From NCBI GenBank assembly GCA_031274845.1, contig JAISPN010000091.1, forward strand, positions 1-22,726: a stretch of 22,726 bases of DNA, read 5' to 3'. Made by a program: the position numbers and the translations under genes. The notes beneath the pieces were generated by a model. The model had not been told where the DNA came from and did not search any database. It saw only the letters and a program-made list of their open reading frames with translations. Below are positions 1-6,988 of the stretch, piece by piece; within the stretch, counting starts at the first letter, position 1, and each line of letters starts with the position of its first letter. Origin of the DNA: Acidobacteriaceae bacterium (lineage in GTDB: Bacteria > Acidobacteriota > Vicinamibacteria > Vicinamibacterales > CAVVIG01).

Positions 1-62
1 ACTGACACTCGTGGCGAGCAGTCATCTCACCGCAGCGGCACGCACGCGAGACGGACGCTGTG

Positions 63-569
63 TTAGCGTTCGCAGCCGATCTTGTCGAGCTGTTGCTTCA
101 GCGCCATCCCGTTAAGCGCGTCGAACGGCAGGCACGCAAAGAGATTGATCCGTCGAGAGAGGACGTAAAACGCCTCGCGAAAGGCGCGGCGCCGCTCCTC
201 TTCCGTCCCGGTCACGGCAGCCGGGTCCGGGACGCCCCAATGCGCGGTCATCGGTTGTCCCGGCCACACGGGGCAGACTTCGGCCGCGGCGTTGTCGCAC
301 ACCGTGAACACGAAATCGAGATGCGGCGCGTCCGGGCCGGAGAACTCCTCCCAGCGCTTGCTCCGCAGATGCTCCGTGGGGAACCGCTGCTCGCGCAAGA
401 GTTCCAGCGCGAGCGGATGCACGTACCCAGCGGGGTGACTCCCCGCGCTGAACGCCTTGAACTTCCCGCCGCCGATGGCCGCATGATTCATGGCGGCCTC
501 CGCCAGAATCGAGCGGGCGGAATTACCAGTGCAGAGAAAGAGCACGTTGAACAGATTCGGTACGGTCAT
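63..569 (-). CDS. arsC: Arsenate reductase, LMW-phosphatase (thioredoxin-coupled) type
   Basis: Cytoplasmic reduction of arsenate to arsenite using a Cys cascade. The 168-residue product opens with a phosphatase-type P-loop, CTGNSAR, with nucleophile Cys13 and Arg19. A second pair, Cys91 and Cys99 (VCDNAAAEVCP), matches the resolving cysteines of the S. aureus pI258 ArsC type, and a VPDP loop at 113-116 carries the expected acid Asp. The frame stays open further upstream, but the ATG at 569 is preferred: it has an AGGAGG-like site about 5 bases upstream, and its A is shared with the TGA of the aquaporin gene (TGATG), so the two are translationally coupled. It is the last visible gene of the ars operon; the 62 bases to the window edge show nothing recognisable. 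A protein tyrosine phosphatase is the only real alternative and is unlikely given the second Cys pair and the operon. Confidence 0.93.
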   Translation of the reverse strand: MTVPNLFNVLFLCTGNSARSILAEAAMNHAAIGGGKFKAFSAGSHPAGYVHPLALELLREQRFPTEHLRSKRWEEFSGPDAPHLDFVFTVCDNAAAEVCPVWPGQPMTAHWGVPDPAAVTGTEEERRRAFREAFYVLSRRINLFACLPFDALNGMALKQQLDKIGCER

Positions 570-1258
570 CAACTCCTCCTGACAGGATCGGGACGCGCGG
601 GCACGAGCCAGCGAAACACCACGGTGGCCGCGCACGCGCCAATGAGCTGTCCTCCGATGAACGCCGGTGTGTCACTGAAACGGATTCCGGTAAACGTATC
701 CGTGAACGCTCTCGCCAGCGTGACCGCGGGGTTGGCAAATGACGTTGAGGAGGTACACCAATACGCCGCCGTGATGTACAGCCCCACGGCAAACGGAACC
801 GACTCCGGGCGGCGGCGGCTCGTCCCCCAGATGGTGGCCAGCAGTCCGAAGGTCGCGATGGCCTCGCTCACCAGTTGCGGCGCGCCGCTTCGCACATGGC
901 CCGACCACTGAACGAGCGGCAGATCGAACATCGCGTGCGCGGCTACAACGCCAAGGAACGCGCCGCCCATCTGAGACGCGATGTAGGGCGCGACCTCGCG
1001 CCACGGAAGGCCACCTTGCGAGGCGTCCGCCAGCGTCACCACGGGATTAAAATGCGCGCCAGACACCGCGCCGAACGTCAGGATCACCACGATGAGCGCC
1101 GCGCCGGTGGCAAGCGAGTTACAAAGCAGCGCGATCCCGCTATTGCCGCCAGACAATCGCTCGGCCATGATGCCGGACCCCACAATCGCGCAGAGCAGCC
1201 ACCCGGTCCCGAGCCCTTCCGCCACAAGCCTTCGCGGCAGCGTCTCCGGCATCGTCAT
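569..1258 (-). CDS. aqpS: MIP-family aquaporin/aquaglyceroporin of the arsenic operon (AqpS-like)
   Basis: Inner-membrane channel of 229 residues with six predicted membrane segments. Both pore half-helix motifs are visible: NPV at 71-73 (SGAHFNPVVT) and NPA at 176-178 (FANPAVTLAR), with the selectivity-filter Arg183 after the second. The NPA-to-NPV change in the first motif is seen in several glyceroporin-like members. In Sinorhizobium meliloti, AqpS replaces an arsenite pump by letting As(OH)3 leave down its gradient once ArsC has made it; the same arsR-aqpS-arsC order here supports that role. The start at 1258 overlaps the arsR stop as ATGA, with GGAG 5 bases upstream; a second in-frame ATG lies at 1252. 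The symbol is assigned by operon context and motifs rather than by alignment. Confidence 0.88.
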   Translation of the reverse strand: MTMPETLPRRLVAEGLGTGWLLCAIVGSGIMAERLSGGNSGIALLCNSLATGAALIVVILTFGAVSGAHFNPVVTLADASQGGLPWREVAPYIASQMGGAFLGVVAAHAMFDLPLVQWSGHVRSGAPQLVSEAIATFGLLATIWGTSRRRPESVPFAVGLYITAAYWCTSSTSFANPAVTLARAFTDTFTGIRFSDTPAFIGGQLIGACAATVVFRWLVPARPDPVRRS

Positions 1259-1602
1259 CGGCGCTCCGTCACGATGCAGCGAGGTTCAATCGCCTTGTTG
1301 CGGGTGCAGCACTCCGCGTAGAGAAATCCGAGCAGTTCCTGCAGCGCATCCGTATTCGCCGAATAGCGCAGGAACGTCCCCTCGCGCTGGACGTTCACCA
1401 GCCCTTCCCCCTTCAGCTTGTCGAGATGATGCGACAGCGTGGAGCCTGTAATGTCCAGGTCGTCCGCGATCTCGCCAACCACCATGCCGTCCGGATGTGC
1501 CGCCAGCAGCCGCTGCATGATCCGCAAACGCGGCTCGGTCCCCATCGCCGCAAACATGTCCGCGCAACGCGCCACCCGCTCCGCATTCGGCTTGGCCATC
1601 AT
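1255..1602 (-). CDS. arsR: ArsR/SmtB-family arsenite-responsive repressor
   Basis: Dimeric winged-helix repressor of 115 residues, the usual length. The recognition helix region is about 46-63 (ITGSTLSHHLDKL), followed by the wing (GLVNVQREGTFLRY, 67-80). The classic CVC metal site in helix 3 is absent. Cysteines instead sit near the C-terminus (Cys98, Cys99, Cys109), resembling the As(III) site described for Acidithiobacillus ferrooxidans ArsR (Cys95, Cys96, Cys102). ATG codons at 1602 and 1599 are both possible; no Shine-Dalgarno site precedes them, and the operator palindrome abuts the start, so the mRNA is probably leaderless or nearly so. It is the first gene of arsR-aquaporin-arsC and presumably autoregulates that operon. 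Confidence 0.93.
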   Translation of the reverse strand: MMAKPNAERVARCADMFAAMGTEPRLRIMQRLLAAHPDGMVVGEIADDLDITGSTLSHHLDKLKGEGLVNVQREGTFLRYSANTDALQELLGFLYAECCTRNKAIEPRCIVTERR

Positions 1603-1623
1603 CAGTATTTCTACAAATACTGA
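1602..1623 (-). promoter_or_regulatory. ArsR operator palindrome at the arsR start
   Basis: A perfect inverted repeat with 9-base arms (TCAGTATTT / AAATACTGA) and a 4-base centre ends at the first base of the arsR ATG. It is AT-rich in a GC-rich background and covers the proposed -10 element. Its position and symmetry fit an ArsR dimer site that blocks RNA polymerase until arsenite binds. Confidence 0.75.
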
Positions 1624-1642
1624 AATATCAACCAGCCGTCAA
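1614..1642 (-). promoter_or_regulatory. Sigma-70-type promoter of the ars operon
   Basis: Reading the minus strand, TTGACG (1642-1637) is followed by a 17-base spacer and TATTTG (1619-1614). The -35 is a 5/6 match with optimal spacing; the -10 is only a 3/6 match. The predicted start of transcription falls within a few bases of the arsR ATG, consistent with the missing ribosome-binding site. Confidence 0.6.
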
Positions 1643-1676
1643 GCCAGACCGACTTCCACATGCGAAAACGAAAGAG

Positions 1677-1752
1677 TGGCGTCCCCACCGGGATTCGAAC
1701 CCGGGTTTTGGCCTTGAAAGGGCCACGTCCTAGGCCTCTGGACGATGGGGAC
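1677..1752 (-). tRNA. tRNA-Glu (anticodon UUC)
   Basis: On the minus strand the acceptor stem GTCCCCA pairs with TGGGGAC. A GTCC/GGAC D-stem follows, then an anticodon stem TGGCC/GGCCA around loop CTTTCAA (anticodon TTC, decoding GAA/GAG), and a T-arm with GGTTCGAATCC. The CCA end is genomically encoded (TGG at 1677-1679), giving 76 bases in all. Short ORFs across this stretch are spurious. Confidence 0.97.
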
Positions 1753-1773
1753 GCGTCGTGAGGTGAGAAAAAA

Positions 1774-1779
1774 ATCATA
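1774..1779 (-). promoter_or_regulatory. Probable -10 element for tRNA-Glu
   Basis: TATGAT on the minus strand, a 5/6 match to TATAAT, lies 22 bases upstream of the tRNA 5' end in a locally AT-rich patch. No good -35 is seen at 16-18 bases, so this rests on the -10 and its position alone. The rest of 1753-1918 holds only the leader of the downstream plus-strand gene. Confidence 0.4.
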
Positions 1780-1918
1780 ACACGGCTCATGGCGGCGACG
1801 GGCGGGGCGCGCGTCATATGCGAACCGTAACGACGCCGCGCATCCGTCTGCCGCACGAAGATCCCCGCCTGTTTGACCGCCGTCTGTAGCATAATTTCTG
1901 CGCTCATCGGGAGGCTGC

Positions 1919-2461
1919 GTGGTCAGAAAGCTGCTAGCGATCGTTCTGTCGGTTGCCGCGAGTGGAATGGTGCTCTTCGCCGCCGATCGCATTTATACGA
2001 ACCCCAAGCCGGAGGCGTACCTCAAGCGGCTCTTTCCCGCCGCCGTCGCGTTTTCGCCGCTCACCGGCACGCCGTTGCACTTCGAAGCGTACGGCGCCGA
2101 CCCCACAAAAGATCCCAACGCGCCGCTCCTCGGCTACGCCTTCTGGACGACCGATCTGGTGCCGAACGAACATGGCTACCATGGCCCGATCCACATCCTC
2201 ATCGGCATGGATCTGCAGGGCATCATCAAAGGGGTCTTCGTCGACTACCACTCGGAGCCTTACGGCTACTTCTCAGTAGAACCTCGGGCCTTCGCGAATC
2301 AGTTCACGAACAAGAGCATCCTCGATCCGTTTCGTGTCGGCCAGGACGTGGACGCGGTCTCCCGCGCCAGTCTCAGCATCGCCAGCGCAACGCGCGCGAT
2401 TCGCGATAGCTCCCGCGCGATGGCCCGGGCCTTTCTCTCGCCCGACGCGGTGAAGCGTTGA
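1919..2461 (+). CDS. FMN-binding domain protein (NosR/RnfG-like periplasmic flavoprotein)
   Basis: Predicted membrane-anchored periplasmic electron carrier with covalently bound FMN. Residues 7-22 form an N-terminal hydrophobic signal or anchor; the FMN-binding domain follows, with GYHGPI at 86-91 and the attachment region DAVSRAS at 145-151. In NqrC, RnfG and NosR the FMN is joined by a phosphoester to a Thr in an S(G/R)AT-like motif; here the last position is Ser151. The GTG start at 1919 is preceded by GGGAGG at 1909-1914. Its stop overlaps the TTG start of the downstream polyferredoxin (TTGA), so the two appear to be the N- and C-terminal parts of a NosR-type protein made separately. An ApbE flavin transferase is encoded just beyond on the other strand. 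Domain call is confident; the electron donor and acceptor are unknown. Confidence 0.8.
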   Translation: MVRKLLAIVLSVAASGMVLFAADRIYTNPKPEAYLKRLFPAAVAFSPLTGTPLHFEAYGADPTKDPNAPLLGYAFWTTDLVPNEHGYHGPIHILIGMDLQGIIKGVFVDYHSEPYGYFSVEPRAFANQFTNKSILDPFRVGQDVDAVSRASLSIASATRAIRDSSRAMARAFLSPDAVKR

Positions 2462-3522
2462 GGCGCGCGGCGCGTAACGCTCTCCTCCTCGTCACGCTCG
2501 TTCTCGCCAGCACGACAGCGATCCTCCGGGCACAGGCGCCCGCCGCCGACCCATGGGGATTCAGCGACGAGCCCGAAGCGGTTGAAACGTGGACCGACAT
2601 TCTGCGTCCGCAGTGGATCGACATCGGCCTGACGGCCGCGCTCATCGGCCTGGCGCTCGCGAGCTTCTCGCGGCGCAGCAAGCCGCTTAAGTACGCCACG
2701 CTTGCCGCGACGGTCGCCTATCTCGGCGTCACGAAGGGGACGATGGTCTCGGTGACCGATCTGTTTCGCTTCGTCGACTCGATCCGGGCTGTCACAGAGA
2801 TTCCCGGCGGCACATGGTCCGCGTCGGCAGTCGCGACGGCCGCCGCGTCCGCCTTCCCGGAGTTCAAGCGCGGCATCGCGTGGTATATGTTCGCCACCTT
2901 CACGCTGGCGTCAACGCTCGTGTGGGGCCGTTTCTACTGCGGCCGGATGTGCGCCTTTGGCGCCTTCACGCAGATTCTCGACGCCGTTGTTCCGAAGGCG
3001 ATCCGCCGCAATCCGCCGCTCTGGCTCGAACGCCGCGCCAGCTACATCAAGTTCGGCCTGCTGCTCGGCGTGCTGATCTACTTTGCCGTCACGCACGACA
3101 TGTTCGTCTACCGCTACGTCGAACCGTTCTGGATGTTCACCGGTCTCGGCAACGTCACGATGTGGACGCTGCTCGGCGTCCTTCTGGTCGCAACGCTCGT
3201 CGTGCGAAATCTCTACTGCCGGTTTTTGTGTCCTGTCGGCGCGGCGCTTGGCGTCATCGCGAAGGTGACGACGCTTCTGCCAATCAAGCGCTGGTCAGAG
3301 TGCAAGAGTTGCAAACTCTGCGAGCGCGCGTGCGAGTGGGGCGCGATTCAGGGACCGGCGATCGTGAAAACCGAGTGCGTGCGCTGCGATGATTGCGAGC
3401 GGATCTATCGCGACAAGGCGACGTGCGTCCACTGGCTCATCATCACCAAGAAAGAAAAGTGGGCCGCGGCGGGCATCAAGGGAAATCAGCCGGCTGGTGT
3501 ACCAGCGTCACCCGCCCTTTGA
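2458..3522 (+). CDS. Membrane polyferredoxin, NosR/PceC-like 4Fe-4S protein
   Basis: Inner-membrane electron-transfer protein of 354 residues. After a signal or anchor (7-26) come several membrane segments (about 56-72, 140-157, 198-212, 234-250). Two membrane-proximal Cys pairs follow the NosR/NapH pattern: Cys161/Cys165 (CGRMCAFG) and Cys254/Cys258 (CRFLCPVG). The C-terminus carries two 4Fe-4S sites: Cys282/285/288/292, and Cys307/310/313/323, whose CX2CX2CX9C spacing is the NosR variant. The likely job is to pass electrons between a membrane or cytoplasmic donor and the FMN protein encoded immediately upstream. The start is TTG at 2458, chosen because it overlaps the upstream stop; no ATG lies near. 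The last 47 bases overlap the 3' end of apbE on the opposite strand. No nos genes are in the window, so NosR itself is not claimed. Confidence 0.82.
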   Translation: MRRAARNALLLVTLVLASTTAILRAQAPAADPWGFSDEPEAVETWTDILRPQWIDIGLTAALIGLALASFSRRSKPLKYATLAATVAYLGVTKGTMVSVTDLFRFVDSIRAVTEIPGGTWSASAVATAAASAFPEFKRGIAWYMFATFTLASTLVWGRFYCGRMCAFGAFTQILDAVVPKAIRRNPPLWLERRASYIKFGLLLGVLIYFAVTHDMFVYRYVEPFWMFTGLGNVTMWTLLGVLLVATLVVRNLYCRFLCPVGAALGVIAKVTTLLPIKRWSECKSCKLCERACEWGAIQGPAIVKTECVRCDDCERIYRDKATCVHWLIITKKEKWAAAGIKGNQPAGVPASPAL

Positions 3523-4501
3523 GGCCGCTCGACACGAGCACCTCGTTCTTCGACGTCACGATCACCCCTTCCACATCTGGCAGGCGCTCGATGAGCGCCA
3601 TCCCTTTCTCCGGACCGAGCACGAATACGCCGGTCGAGAGTCCATCGGCGATGACCGCGCGCTTGGTCACGATCGTGACGCTGCGCGCGCCACGCGCCGG
3701 CTGCCCCAGCGCCGGATCGAGGATGTGATGGTACCGGACGCCGTCGCGGATGAAATAGCGCTCGTAGTCGCCTGACGTGCTCAGTGTTTCGTTCGAGAGC
3801 TCGATCGTGGCGAAGCTGTCGCCGCCCTTCCCGCGCGGATCGTTGATCCCGAGACGCCAGGCTCTGTCGCCACGGCGTCCACCGACGTACATATCGCCAC
3901 CGGCCTGCACCATGAAGTCGTTGATGCCGTGCTCGCGCAAAATCGCCACGGCCTTGTCCACCGCGTAGCCCTTGCCGATGCCACCCAAATGCGCGCGCAT
4001 CCCCTGCTTGGCGAGAAACAGTGTCCCCGCCGCCGGATCGATCCTGAGCTGCCTGTAATCAATGAACGGCAGGCGCGCGGCAATTGCCTCCGCGCTTGGG
4101 ATGCTGTCGTCCTGATCCTGATCGAACTTCCAGACATCCGAGAGCGCGCCAAAGGTGATGTCGAACTTCCCCTCCGTCCACTCGCTGACCTGCCGTGCAA
4201 TCGACACCACGTCGATGACATCCGGGCTCACGGCGACCGGATGCACACCGGCCGCCGCATTCACCTTGACGATGTCGCTCTCGGGTTTCCAGACGCTCAT
4301 CAGGCGATCGAGCCGATCGAACTCAGCGAACACGCGACTAAACGCCTCGTTCGCCGCGGTCTCGTCGGCGGTCCATGCGGTCAGCGTGAGCGACGAGCCC
4401 ATCTCCAGCTCCGTGCGTTGCACGAGATGCGGAGAGGGCGGCGCGGCACGACATCCCGACACCGCCACAGCGACGAGGACAAACAGTAAACGCCGCATCA
4501 T
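3476..4501 (-). CDS. apbE: FAD:protein FMN transferase, lipoprotein
   Basis: Transfers FMN from FAD to Ser/Thr of periplasmic flavoproteins, Mg2+-dependent. The 341-residue product has a lipoprotein signal with lipobox AVSGC (Cys17). Family motifs run in order: GGIGKGYAVD (173-182), GGDMYVGG (201-208), STSGDYERYF (241-250), HHILDP (258-263) and ADGLSTGVFVLG (285-296), where Asp286 and Thr290 sit at the usual metal-ligand positions. The ATG at 4501 overlaps the stop of the upstream MFS/spermidine-synthase gene (ATGA), so both are probably one transcript. The natural client is the FMN-binding protein at 1919-2461, encoded convergently; the two transcription units overlap at their 3' ends. Confidence 0.94.
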   Translation of the reverse strand: MMRRLLFVLVAVAVSGCRAAPPSPHLVQRTELEMGSSLTLTAWTADETAANEAFSRVFAEFDRLDRLMSVWKPESDIVKVNAAAGVHPVAVSPDVIDVVSIARQVSEWTEGKFDITFGALSDVWKFDQDQDDSIPSAEAIAARLPFIDYRQLRIDPAAGTLFLAKQGMRAHLGGIGKGYAVDKAVAILREHGINDFMVQAGGDMYVGGRRGDRAWRLGINDPRGKGGDSFATIELSNETLSTSGDYERYFIRDGVRYHHILDPALGQPARGARSVTIVTKRAVIADGLSTGVFVLGPEKGMALIERLPDVEGVIVTSKNEVLVSSGLKGRVTLVHQPADFP

Positions 4502-6915
4502 TCCCGCGCTCCTTCGATCGCCTGCTTGAGACGCCAGAGCGTGCTATCGGAGGCGACAAACAGATCCTCGGGAAAGGTGCGGTACTCCAAGAGACTCGCG
4601 TAAATCGCATCGCCGTCGTGCACGTTGACTCCTGTTCCCGCAAGGTACTGCAATCGCAGATCGCGATCGTGGTTGATCTCGGCATCGGCCATCCAGGGCG
4701 TCAAGTCTTTCGCCCGGCCAGCGTAGTTGCCAAAGAGATCCGTCGTGCCAACAAAATTGATTTCGCCGAGCGACTGCGCCACCGCCGCAAACGCTGGCGT
4801 CCTGAGCGCCGCGTCGATCTCGTCGAGATAGAGCTCCTGCTCTTCCATCTGTCCGACGAGCACCGTGTCAATCGCTTTACCGTCAAACGTGTTGCCGAAG
4901 ATGAGGCCCGACGGAAACGCGCTGAAGAAGGTTGCGACCTCGCTCTTGACCGCTTCAGGACTGCTCTCGTAGAGCTGCACGAAGAGCGTCATGACGCCGC
5001 CCGGATTCAGCCGCTCGCGCGCGATGTTGAAGAACTCCTGTGTGTAGAGCGTCGCCGCGCCTTTCACCCACGGATCGAGCGGGTCCGATGTAATCGCGTC
5101 GAACGTCTCTTTCGTCGTCATCAAATAATGCCGGGCATCGTCGGCCACCACGTGCACCTTCGGGTTCTTGAGAACCTCGTGGTTCACCGACCCGAAATAC
5201 TCGCGCGCGACCATCGGCACGAGCGGTTCGATGTCGACAATCGTCACCTCGTCGACCATCGGGCTGACACTGACGGCGCCAGCCGTGACGCCCGCGCCGC
5301 AGCCGATGACGAGCACCTTGCGCGCGTGACGCGGAATGATGGTCGTCAGATGACCGAGCATGCGTTGCAGCCGCATGTCCGGCGGCTGGCTGGACGCCTG
5401 AATCTTGCCGGCGTTGTGGTAGTTCAACACGCCGTTCTCAAGCCGCGACACCGCGACCGATGCGTGCATCCCTTCGCCGACGAACAACATCTCCCCTGTG
5501 TGCCCCGACCACGCGGCCGCATGACGTCCATAGGCGACGAGCACTGGCGGCAGCGCGGGCACACTCCCCGTCAGCACCAGCGCGGCGATGACCACGGCCG
5601 CTGTAGCGGCGCGCTGGATGCGTGAGGCTGACGCTGGCCAGAGCATCACGAGCGCGGAGAGCGCGGCGATGGCCATCAGCAGTTGCACGGCGTGCTGCGA
5701 GCCCATGCGCGGAATGAGCAGAAAGCTGGTGGCGAGCGCGCCCAAAATCGCGCCGATCGTGTTCGCGGCATACAGCCGCCCAACCGCGCGCGCGGGATCA
5801 CCAGACGCTCTCGTGACAGACGCCAAGGCGAGCGGAAAACTTGCGCCCCAGAGGATCGGTCCCGGCAGGATCGCCCACGCGGCGCGCACGAGATCGAGTT
5901 GAAAGTTGAACCAGATGCTCGACGCGAGCGTCGTATTCACCGGCCAGAACGGCAACGAGGCCCAGAGCATGACAGCCGACCATGCCATCGCCGCGAGGCT
6001 CGCGAGTTGACACCAGCCGAGCCAGACATCTGGACGATGGGTGCGGCGGGCCAACGCCGATCCCGCGGCGCTGCCAAGGCCGAGCCCCGCGAGAAAGACC
6101 GCGAGGATAATCGCGAAGCTGTAGACCGTCGCGCTGAAGATCAAGCTGAGGGAGCGCGTCCAAATCACTTCCGCGGCCAGCGAGCAGAGCCCCGACAAGG
6201 CGGACGCCAGCATCACGCGGCGCAGCCGAGCCGGCTGCGCGTCCGCGTGCATAGGCGCGCGGATGGCAGCATCGATCACGACATCCGAGCCTAATTCGTC
6301 ACGCCGCGCGATCCCCCACGCCACGGCGGCCACGGCCGCATTCGCCGCCACCGCCACGTATGTGGTCACGTCCATGTCGAAGAGACGCAGCAGATAGAAT
6401 CCCGCGCCCAGCGTGCCGAGCACGGCGCCGACGAGGTTGCCGGTATAGAGCAGCCCCAGGTGCGACGAACCGATCGGCGATCGTTCAACCCAGCGCGACA
6501 CGATGGGTAACGTCGCGCCCATCAGCATCGTCGGCGGCAGGAGGCACAGCGCCGCAAGGAGCGCGCGGATCACCACCCCGGCGGGACCCACGCCGCCAAT
6601 CGCGCGATAGACCGTGGAGACGAGCGGCATCACCGCGAGCAGCAACAGCCCGCAGGCGCCGATCGCGAGTTCGAACGCCGCGTAGACCTTGAGCGGATGC
6701 GTGGTCTCGGGCACAAGCCGTGGCGCCCACAGGCTCCCCAGGCACATGCCACCCATGAAGATGGCGAGCAGCACCGCGAGCGAGGTCGTCGATGACCCGA
6801 TGATCAACTGCAGACGTTGCTGCCAGACGATTTCGTAGATGAGCGACGCCGCGCCGCTACCAACGAAGAGACCAAAGACGATGAGACGCTGAGCGCGAAT
6901 AGACACGGCCACCAA
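4498..6915 (-). CDS. Fused MFS-like membrane / spermidine-synthase-like protein
   Basis: An 805-residue fusion. Two blocks of hydrophobic helices (about 8-205 and 233-450) resemble the membrane half of the 'fused MFS/spermidine synthase' family. The soluble C-terminal half has a Rossmann aminopropyl- or methyltransferase fold: LVIGCGAG at 535-542, VDIEP at 560-564, ADDARHYL at 591-598 and SDPLDPW at 610-616, followed by LYTQEFF as in spermidine synthases. Real polyamine synthesis is unproven for such fusions and the substrate is unknown. The start is uncertain: TTG 6915, GTG 6912 and GTG 6906 are all in frame, and none has a clear ribosome-binding site. It overlaps apbE by 4 bases. It is transcribed divergently from the YIP1 gene. 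Confidence 0.85.
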   Translation of the reverse strand: MVAVSIRAQRLIVFGLFVGSGAASLIYEIVWQQRLQLIIGSSTTSLAVLLAIFMGGMCLGSLWAPRLVPETTHPLKVYAAFELAIGACGLLLLAVMPLVSTVYRAIGGVGPAGVVIRALLAALCLLPPTMLMGATLPIVSRWVERSPIGSSHLGLLYTGNLVGAVLGTLGAGFYLLRLFDMDVTTYVAVAANAAVAAVAWGIARRDELGSDVVIDAAIRAPMHADAQPARLRRVMLASALSGLCSLAAEVIWTRSLSLIFSATVYSFAIILAVFLAGLGLGSAAGSALARRTHRPDVWLGWCQLASLAAMAWSAVMLWASLPFWPVNTTLASSIWFNFQLDLVRAAWAILPGPILWGASFPLALASVTRASGDPARAVGRLYAANTIGAILGALATSFLLIPRMGSQHAVQLLMAIAALSALVMLWPASASRIQRAATAAVVIAALVLTGSVPALPPVLVAYGRHAAAWSGHTGEMLFVGEGMHASVAVSRLENGVLNYHNAGKIQASSQPPDMRLQRMLGHLTTIIPRHARKVLVIGCGAGVTAGAVSVSPMVDEVTIVDIEPLVPMVAREYFGSVNHEVLKNPKVHVVADDARHYLMTTKETFDAITSDPLDPWVKGAATLYTQEFFNIARERLNPGGVMTLFVQLYESSPEAVKSEVATFFSAFPSGLIFGNTFDGKAIDTVLVGQMEEQELYLDEIDAALRTPAFAAVAQSLGEINFVGTTDLFGNYAGRAKDLTPWMADAEINHDRDLRLQYLAGTGVNVHDGDAIYASLLEYRTFPEDLFVASDSTLWRLKQAIEGARE

Positions 6916-6957
6916 CCAACGATGTCAGGATAATGCGTGAATGTGAACTTCAGTAGA

Positions 6958-6963
6958 TATAAT
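6958..6963 (+). promoter_or_regulatory. -10 element upstream of the YIP1-family gene
   Basis: A perfect TATAAT lies 26 bases before the ATG at 6989, placing a transcript start near 6970 and a leader of about 20 bases that includes AAGGAG at 6978-6983. No good -35 is seen at 16-18 bases. Confidence 0.5.
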
Positions 6964-6988
6964 GCGCCTCTCTCATCAAGGAGCCCGC

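Noticed and set aside
60..911. A 283-codon plus-strand frame across arsC and the aquaporin gene
   Set aside because: It is antisense to two genes with clear catalytic and pore motifs and has no recognisable product.
1677..1752. tRNA-Glu as an integration site for an island carrying the ars genes
   Set aside because: No duplicate of the tRNA 3' end, no integrase and no change in base composition are seen in the window.
4618..5625. A 335-codon plus-strand frame opposite the MFS/spermidine-synthase gene (with similar long frames at 8393-9517, 10640-11746, 15724-16926 and 20471-21463)
   Set aside because: All are Arg/His-rich mirror frames of confident minus-strand genes, without motifs or ribosome-binding sites.
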